A stretch of 64,000 nucleotides of DNA, taken from the NCBI GenBank assembly GCA_001414485.1, contig LLEY01000237.1:1-64000 (forward strand), given 5' to 3'. The stretch comes from Calycina herbarum. Its lineage: Eukaryota > Ascomycota > Leotiomycetes > Helotiales > Pezizellaceae. Positions 57,412-64,000 of the stretch are shown piece by piece (position 1 is the stretch's first letter; each line of letters starts with the position of its first letter). A model generated the notes under the pieces. That model searched no databases, was not told where the DNA came from, and was given only the letters and a program-made list of their open reading frames with translations. The translations under genes and the position numbers were made by a program.

Positions 57412-59270
57412 ACGTGGTTTATCAGCACCTCGCCAATATCAGTACCTCGCCACTTTTCCCCTCATAATTTACTTTACTATACGATAAATCAACCACAACC
57501 TATAAAATTTATTAAAACTAATCAGACTCTGATTGACTAGACATATCTATATCTTCTTGGCAGGTTCGCGCATTATGACCAGCTTTTCCACAAGTACTAC
57601 AGTGCCGCCTAGACGGTTGCCCCTCCTTCCGATTACCCCCCTCCGTACGTAAGTCGCGTCGTACCTGCTCATCTACATCCTTCTGGGCTAAAATATCCTA
57701 TACATCCTCTACTATAAGTGCACCCCCTTAACGGATACGAGTCTTTTTAGCCCTACGGCGTTTACTTAGGGCTTCATTTGCTGCTCTAAGGGTGCGCACC
57801 TCAGCGGATAGAAGGGTTATCTCGTGGGCTATTCGCTCTATACCCTTTGCTAATACAGTAACTGTCTTAAAGAGTAGGGTTGGCGAGCTCCCCTAATGAC
57901 GGGCAATTCGATTTCGAACAAGAGTTAATTGTAAAAGAGCTTTGGTCGGGTTAGAAGGGGTCTAGGACACCTAAGGGAGGGAGTTGGCACTAGACGGCCG
58001 AGGGGGAGTTAGAGTCTGTAACCTTACGTCAAGCTTTAAAAGCACTGCTTACAGGTTAAAAGGCACTAGGCCAGCTCTACGAAATCTAGCTTTAGCGTTT
58101 TAGACTATTATTAACTCTAAATACGTTACTTTAAAGGCTAGAAAGAACTTAACCTTAGTAATATGGTTGACATAAGCCTTGATAAAAGTCTTAATTTGAC
58201 GACTATACGCCTGTTTCAACATACTAAAACATCCGACATCAAGTAGCTAGGTTAAATAAGAAGAGTGAGGAGGTAGTTCGAGAGTTATAATATTGTGTGC
58301 CTTACAGTACTCTTAGAATTCAACGGATTCGTAACTCTTATGCCTATTAAGGACTAGTATATAGTATAGACTCTTTGCTCGACTAGTAGTATGCTTATCG
58401 AAGTGTTGTAGCCATTCTAGACCCGTCTCGTTATTAGTCCATCTATTACTTATAGGTTTAATTACCTAATTGTTCGGAAGGTTGCCCTTAGTATACTAAT
58501 TCGCGAGATGATTCTTCCCTTAAACTACTAAAAATGGAGGCACACTCTAACCTTCGCTATTGATATAAGCAATTGCTGTAGCCTATTCCCGATTGCCTAG
58601 CTGAACTGCCTTGCCTCTGCCACGCCGATCGGCATGTGTAACTACCATTGTAGGGTAGATAACACCTATCATAAAGCCTGTCTCGTCGAAGTTATAGAAG
58701 TCGTAATCTAAAACGCTGTATTTTGCCCTTATATTCTCTACTAGTCGAAACTACGCGCTAATTAGCTTAGGATCTTCGCACAAGGCCCTTTAGAAGTCAT
58801 AAACGCGATTAAAACGCGTCTTTAAGGCTGGTTGTCGTTGTACAAATCGATGCGCCCAGAGCTTCCCGACGCGTTTCCCCCCCCGCGATTTAAGAATATA
58901 ATTTGCCATATCTTCTACGCCAGCTAACCGAGGCGCAAACCCTCTAGAATCTAGGTCGAGTATATATTGAAGAAGTACTGACTCTTCTAATTCGGTTAAT
59001 TTCTGATTAGGAGGTCGGCGTTCGCTGAGAGTAGTTCGTCCGTTCATTCTATCGCGAAGTGTAGAACGTGGCACGTTATAGAGTTTCGCAGCAGTCGTAG
59101 AGTTAAGTCTTTTAGTAGTTCGGATAGCCTCGATAGCTAGAATGATTCGTGCTTCTTGGGTTTGAATAGGCATTGTGGTTGGTGAGAAATCGCGTGTCAA
59201 AGTTAGGGAGTAAATGATGAGGGGAAAAGTGGCGAGGTACTGATATTGGCGAGGTGCTGATAAACCACGT
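57412..59270 (-). mobile_element. Full-length pogo/Fot-type transposon, RIP-damaged
   Basis: 1859 bp between TA dinucleotides, with inverted repeats starting ACGTGGTTTATCAGCACCTC; each end carries two 17-bp CAGYACCTCGCC-type units. The minus strand encodes one transposase from ATG 59173: an HTH_psq domain (LYNVPRSTLRDRM), a CENP-B-type HTH ending in KLWAHRFVQRQPALKTRFN, and DDE_1 with YNFDETGFM. A later LDVGCFSML segment and a C-terminal CCHC zinc knuckle (CSTCGKAGHNARTC) near 57560-57610 complete it. About ten in-frame stops of TAG/TAA type interrupt it, and one expected catalytic Asp context reads LVLNRHKS. It is therefore inactive, though better preserved than the copy at 2271. Confidence 0.93.
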
Positions 59271-59852
59271 TAAAAGCTTGTGACAATTTAGAAAATTAAT
59301 CCAGATGCTTTTGAAGGAAGAAGTTCGACTGTCACAAGGCATTTAGAATAATATGAAACTTTACTGGGAAGTTGGTATAACGAGCTATATTTACTGCTGC
59401 TTTTATTGTCCATCACGAGGGTTGCAAGGTGGCACGATCTCGCTTAAGCTCAAAGGTGGCTACAGGGGGACTTCTCCCATTTATAGTTTACCTACACACA
59501 ACTTGCTTCTAAATAGTCCTTGTAATACTTCAAGTTCCTTTTGTATTCAACATACAGCATCCAATTATCCGAAGCTGAAAGTATAAAAATAAGAGGTGTA
59601 ACAACGAACATGACCAGGCAGCGACCCAGGCAGCAGTGTTATGTTACGCGGTGTTGACTGACAATCCAGTACTAATAATCTGTCCTGTGAAGCTTCAAGG
59701 CAGCTGTTTAATTAAAATGAGCATACAGTAGTTCGGATTCTCCCTCGATTTAAAAAAAATATTCTGTGGCATTTTGTTTTACCAATTCTCGTCAGCCAGC
59801 GGAATCTTGGAAAGTCGTTTATACAGCCAACTCATTCTCGTGGGATACAACC
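59271..59852. other. Spacer upstream of BTB pseudogene C
   Basis: About 580 bp, no ORF with recognisable content. Confidence 0.4.
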
Positions 59853-61075
59853 ATGAATTCTACCGACATTGCATCACTTTTCACGTTTCCAGAAGCTGAT
59901 CTGGACTTCGTTGTTACATACAAGGGAGAGCGAATTGTTGGTGGAGTCTCTTCCAAGGCACTTTGCTTAGCAAGTTACGTTTTCGAGAAGCTTGTCAACC
60001 CGTCTTTTGGTCGCATTGGGCCAGCAAGACAGGCTGTGCCGTTGCAAGCAGAGCAAATGAATTGTGCGAAGACAAATTCCTGTACGGGGTTCGAAAAATG
60101 CGACGTGGATACATCAAAAATCATATCGGAAGAACGCTAGTTCCTGGAATATGATATAATAGAAAACGAGTGCACAGACAACCATACACCCTTTTCGCTA
60201 AAACCAGATGCAGGATCTGTAACCCAACCAAAAGATGATGGGGAACTGGATTTTCAAGAAGACAGCGCGGAATCTTTGCGATTGCTGCTACACATTGTCC
60301 ATTTACAGTTCAACAAAATCCCTTCGAAACTTCCTTTCGAGACTCTATTTTGGAATGGCTCATTTATGTGAACTCTATCAGTGTGTGCACCTAGTTCTAC
60401 CATGGCTGGATGGTTGGTTGGCGGATGGATTGAAAGAGTGCCGGGAGGCTGGCAAGGAGGAGTATCTCTTTATCGCCTGGGCTTTGGGCAAAGCAACGTT
60501 ATTCTCAGCCTGCGCAAACCACATCGCAAATGAGCTCTACCTTGTGGATGGGATTCCTGCCGTCAACCAAGGATATGTCAGATATCTGGACGAAATTGAG
60601 GGGATTCCTCCGAAGACTATCGGTAAGTTTGAATCCGTTTCATACGGTATGTTATGCTCACAACTACTAGAAAGCATCTTAGAAGCCAGACAAAAGAAAC
60701 TTCAAAGACTGCTTGACATTCCCTACAATGGAGCAAGAGAAATTCTCTCGAGTCGTCCAGTCAGCAAATGTTTGGCGAAGGGGAAAAATTGTGATTCCAT
60801 TATCTATGGGTCTCTTATTCTTGCACTCTCAGACATCGAATTATGGCCAGAGAAAAGAACCCACAAGGTCGATACTAGTATCAGGAGAATTTCAACACAG
60901 CTGGCGTGTTTGGATGTGCAAGCACTTCCAGACTCGAATTATAAAACACACAAGGCTTGCAAGTTCGACATAGCAAAGGCAGCTAGCTGTTAGGCTGTAT
61001 TGTGAAAAGGTTGATTGTACACTTGATCCACACATTCATCATATCCAAGCACAAATGAAGAAGTTGGCTCGGCCA
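59853..61075 (+). pseudogene. BTB-family gene C, three lesions
   Basis: ATG 59853 opens a good BTB half-domain (LFTFPEADLDFVVTYKGERIVGGVSSKALCLASYVFEKL). Three disruptions follow. An in-frame TAG lies at 60138-60140, after which the same frame continues with LDFQEDSAESLRLLLHIVHLQF. A frameshift near 60342-60353 separates FETLF from ELYQCVHLVLPWLDGWL. A stop at 60991-60993 is followed by family C-terminal sequence in yet another frame (to about 61075). The GTAAGT..CTAG intron near 60623-60671 is intact. The first lesion alone could be hidden in an unrecognised intron, but the others cannot. Confidence 0.8.
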
Positions 61076-61601
61076 AGGGAGAAGGACCAGCTTATTGTTC
61101 ACTTATCAAAAAGTTGAGAGTTTGAAGAACATCATTGCCCTTCTTATATGTAAGTCGATTGTTTATTCGATGATTGGCGCTAAGCTACAAAAAATAGAAT
61201 TTTACCTCACTTGCGTAAAAAAACAAAGGCCAACAAGCACACAATGTTCTCGCTTTTGTGGAGGAGAGGCTTGGTTATGACCGCTTTTAAAATTCCCTTT
61301 TCCTGAGTTTCTTAGGTTCGTGTTTGAATAGAGTAAAGTATTATTCTGATATATCAGGTATCTTATCTCAAAACCATGAACTTCTGGAACAAGTTTAAAA
61401 AAACCTATTGGGGTGAATCGTTGGAAAGTTAGCGCCGTTCTGAGATGGATTGCCCGCATAGGCAGGGGTGTCATCGGGCGCCGTGAGGGTAACCTCCTGG
61501 ACTCTTTCTTTACCTTTACAACCAACAACAACGAAATCGGTAAATAAAAACGCGATCAACTTCAGCGCCCGTCCGGTGTTTGGACTACCGCGACGATTAC
61601 A
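61076..61601. other. Spacer upstream of BTB gene D
   Basis: About 525 bp, no TATA box I would defend. Confidence 0.4.
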
Positions 61602-63189
61602 ATGGCTTCTCAATCAGGAGATAGGGCATCCAATACTGCGAGCGCGTCATCTGGAGGCTTTTCATTTGGCTCAACTACTCCCCACAACCAGACAAACCCG
61701 CACGCCACGAGGTCTATATTTGGTTCATCTACTCCTCAAAACCCATTTGTAGCTTCCAGTTCTCCATTCGGCGCAGCTCCTCAGAATCAAACAGCCCCGC
61801 AAACCACGGGCGCCACTAGCGGTGGATTATTTGGTCGACCAAATCCTCAAACCCCAACAAACCCGCAGACCACGAGTTCGCCTTTCAGATTCTTTGCAGC
61901 CCCCGCCCAAAATCATGTATTCGGTCACCCCAATTTTCAAGATCAAACAGCCCCACAGACCACAGGCTCCACGAAACCCTCACCTTCGCCCAACCAAGCC
62001 CAAACGACCCCTCAACCGGCGACTATCAGTGATAATGATGCAGCGGCTATATTTTGCTTCCCGGATGGTGATCTCAACATTTTTGTTACCTACCAAGGAA
62101 AAAGTGTTGTTGGGAAGGTCTCTTCCGCCGCAATGTGTTTAGCCTCGAGAGTGTTCAAGAAATTTATTTTCCCAGTAAGTCTAATCCTTATCCTCGTCAT
62201 TCTAAGAGAGTAAAACACTCTTTAATTCTTCCAACGAAGTCAACCGGCTCTAATTTCTTTTGGAAATAGCCATTTGGTCCTTCTCTGGTGAAGGGCGCCG
62301 ACGATGGAGATACAGGAGATACCTTAGGAGGAGAAAATTCGAGAGATGAAATTTCCGGTCTCGATCTTCAAGAAGACGACGGGGAAGCTTTACTTCTTCT
62401 ACTGAGGATTGTGCACCTTCAATTTCCCAAAATTCCTGGAAAGCTCCCGTTTAGACAATTGTTGAACTTATCAATTCTCCTGGATCTCTACGATAACATT
62501 GAGTTGGTATCTCCATGGGTACCCCGTTGGTTCTCGAATGAAGACACCGAATCCGACAAAATTGGGCAAGAAGATTGGTTGTTCATCAGCTGGGTTTTCG
62601 GCAGATCGGAAATCTTCAGAAGACTCGGACATAAACTAGTGAAAACCGTTCGTAGGTCCGATCATCTTTTGGGGAGAAATTTACTGGAAGCTCATATGCC
62701 CCCGGGAATTACCGGCATGTTCAATCCAATATAGAAGTTTATGAACGCTAATACTTTCTGCTAGAGAGCATAATCCAACGCCGTCGAGAGCAAATACAGG
62801 CTTTGATCGAAATTTTCTATACTCTTGAGTCAAACTACCACCCACAGCAATGCGGATTCACGAGCAACACCAAATGTCTCCTACGTCGAAACGAGTGCGA
62901 TTCTATCGTCTACGGCTCGTTGTTAATAGGTCTCATGAAAATTGGGTTATGGCCACAAAAATCCCCGGAATACATTACCCAAAGTGTTTCACACTTGGCA
63001 GCTCTCTTGGGTGCTTTTGATATTCATAAATTACCTTCTAGCAAAGATCTTGGCTCCCATGAATACTGTTTCTCAGTCGATATCAAAAGAGACGTTGATA
63101 GAGTTCTTCAACAAGTGTTCAACCCAGTCCTTGATTCTCATATTGTGCACATGCAAACTCAAAGGGGAAGACTGGGACTGTTAGACTAG
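61602..63189 (+). CDS. BTB-family gene D with FG/GLFG nucleoporin-like N-terminus
   Basis: Exons 61602-62174, 62270-62714 and 62765-63189 join in frame to 480 aa. Residues 1-145 are low-complexity Ser/Thr/Gln/Asn/Pro with spaced FG-type words (GGFSFGS, SIFGSS, SPFGAA, GGLFGRP, HVFGHP), like FG-nucleoporins. Then comes the family BTB half-domain (IFCFPDGDLNIFVTYQGKSVVGKVSSAAMCLASRVFKKFI). The helical region (LDLQEDDGEALLLLLRIVHLQF, LYDNIELVSPW, WLFISWVFG) and the C-terminal module (CDSIVYGSLLIGLMKIGLWP, VLDSHIVHMQTQ) follow. Intron 2 must use a GC donor (GGCATGT at 62715) to match the intron position of genes A-C. FG words suggest contact with the nuclear pore or transport receptors, but that is inference. 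Confidence 0.82.
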
Positions 63190-63791
63190 CTAGCTTTGGC
63201 TTGTTGGCTGCAGAGATTGGGAAAGGTGGGCATTTCCTCTTTAGCAGAATCCCATCTGCAAAATGGCTGCTTGTGTTGCCCTTGAATTACATAGTGGTGG
63301 ATGTCGAGTACGGGGTGTATTGCGCTAATTTTCTAGTTATGAGAAATTGGTCTTCTATTATTGGGGGTTTTATGGACGGGGTAACCTGCTTCGTGTAACC
63401 TTTCCTTGATACCCAGTTTTTATGGCTAGGCAACTTCACTTGAATACCCAGTGGCACAATCCTTGATGAGAACCAGAAAACAAGCTCTTTCCAATACTTA
63501 ATTCACATGAATACTATGGCAATCATAGTCATGACAAACAAGAAGTTTGGCATATAGAATAACGGTACATGTTGAAATCCAGCTCTTTTTGTCTTGATGC
63601 CCAGGAAGTCATATAGCGATATAACGGTTTTATCAGAAGCCGCTTCGTAAGAGAGCGTGACTTTGCTCTGGACACACTTTGGCGGGGCACTAATATAGAT
63701 ATAACGCCAGCACCAGCGCTACCACACTAGTATATATATGATGAAATATATTTAAAACCCCCATATCTTTCTTCTATTAAAAAATCTAAAC
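63190..63791. other. Spacer, no feature recognised
   Basis: About 600 bp between BTB gene D and the partial ORF at the right edge. Confidence 0.4.
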
Positions 63792-64000
63792 ATGGATCCT
63801 CGTTTCAAGTCCCCAGAAGAGGAAGAACATATTCCTGGAACCGAATGGCCCACACCCAAAAGAAAGCTAGTTCGTCACCTTAACCGACAGGGGGAGAAAC
63901 CTAAAGAGATTAAGCAACAGACCGGAGTAGGAAGACAGCCACAACGCAAAATTATAGCAGCACCTTCGTTAAGGAGACAGCGAAAAGGGAAGGCAACAAA
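63792..64000 (+). CDS. Partial ORF, basic N-terminus with HTH-like segment, runs off window
   Basis: ATG 63792 opens an uninterrupted frame of 69 codons to the window end. It is acidic first (SPEEEEHIPGTEWP), then basic, with KLVRHLNRQGEKPKEIKQQTG resembling the helix-turn-helix of Tc1/mariner-type transposases (LIRHLR..G..P.EI...TG pattern). It could be a transposase start or an unrelated DNA-binding protein; only the next bases would tell. Confidence 0.5.
   Translation, partial: MDPRFKSPEEEEHIPGTEWPTPKRKLVRHLNRQGEKPKEIKQQTGVGRQPQRKIIAAPSLRRQRKGKAT

Noticed and set aside
1..64000. tRNA or rRNA genes
   Set aside because: I found no B-box plus cloverleaf combination or rRNA-like stretch by eye; a covariance-model scan would settle it.

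Overview
The window is fungal nuclear DNA, almost certainly from a filamentous ascomycete (Pezizomycotina). A leotiomycete-like plant- or soil-associated fungus is my best guess, but that is inference. The supporting signs are short spliceosomal introns (about 48-127 bp, GT..AG, CTAAC-type branch sites), fungal gene types (URA2/pyrABCN, PAC1/nudF, GH131, DUF1996, LysM, SulP) and transposons heavily damaged in the style of repeat-induced point mutation (RIP; CpA to TpA on both strands).

Layout. 1-7.1 kb is an AT-rich, gene-free transposon nest: a RIP-wrecked Ty1/Copia element with its 3' LTR, a pogo/Fot-type DNA transposon inserted inside that LTR, and a Ty3/Gypsy integrase-chromodomain remnant (minus strand) interrupted by a solo Copia LTR with a 5-bp target duplication and bounded by a third LTR. 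7.8-18 kb holds two solid minus-strand genes: URA2 (CPSase-ATCase, four exons, 2251 aa) and a SulP sulfate permease (677 aa). 18-23.6 kb has no gene I can defend. 23.6-34 kb carries, all on +, a divergent PAC1/LIS1 WD40 protein, a small secreted LysM protein, an ankyrin-like repeat protein and a seven-exon MFS transporter. 35.4-37.4 kb has PDX3-like pyridoxamine-phosphate oxidase and a ubiquitin C-terminal hydrolase (both minus). 37.7-38.8 kb contains a nested poly-C MITE pair and a separate 435-bp MITE with 125-bp perfect inverted repeats. 39.4-49.6 kb holds a GH131 beta-glucanase, a broken membrane-protein gene, an ERI1-like DEDDh exonuclease, a broken BTB gene and a KE4/ZIP zinc transporter. 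51.2-52.6 kb is a DUF1996 secreted protein. 54.6-63.2 kb contains further BTB-family members, with a full-length RIP-damaged pogo/Fot transposon between two of them. A partial ORF runs off the right edge.

The housekeeping genes (pyrimidine, sulfate, vitamin B6, ubiquitin, zinc) look intact and independent; I see no biosynthetic cluster. Two things stand out. First, a five-member BTB-domain family lies within 18.5 kb in graded states of decay; its best-preserved member carries an FG/GLFG nucleoporin-like N-terminus and apparently a GC-AG intron. Second, three unrelated-looking pogo-type elements (two autonomous relics and one MITE) share the same terminal architecture: ACGTG, a short spacer, then two 17-bp direct repeats.
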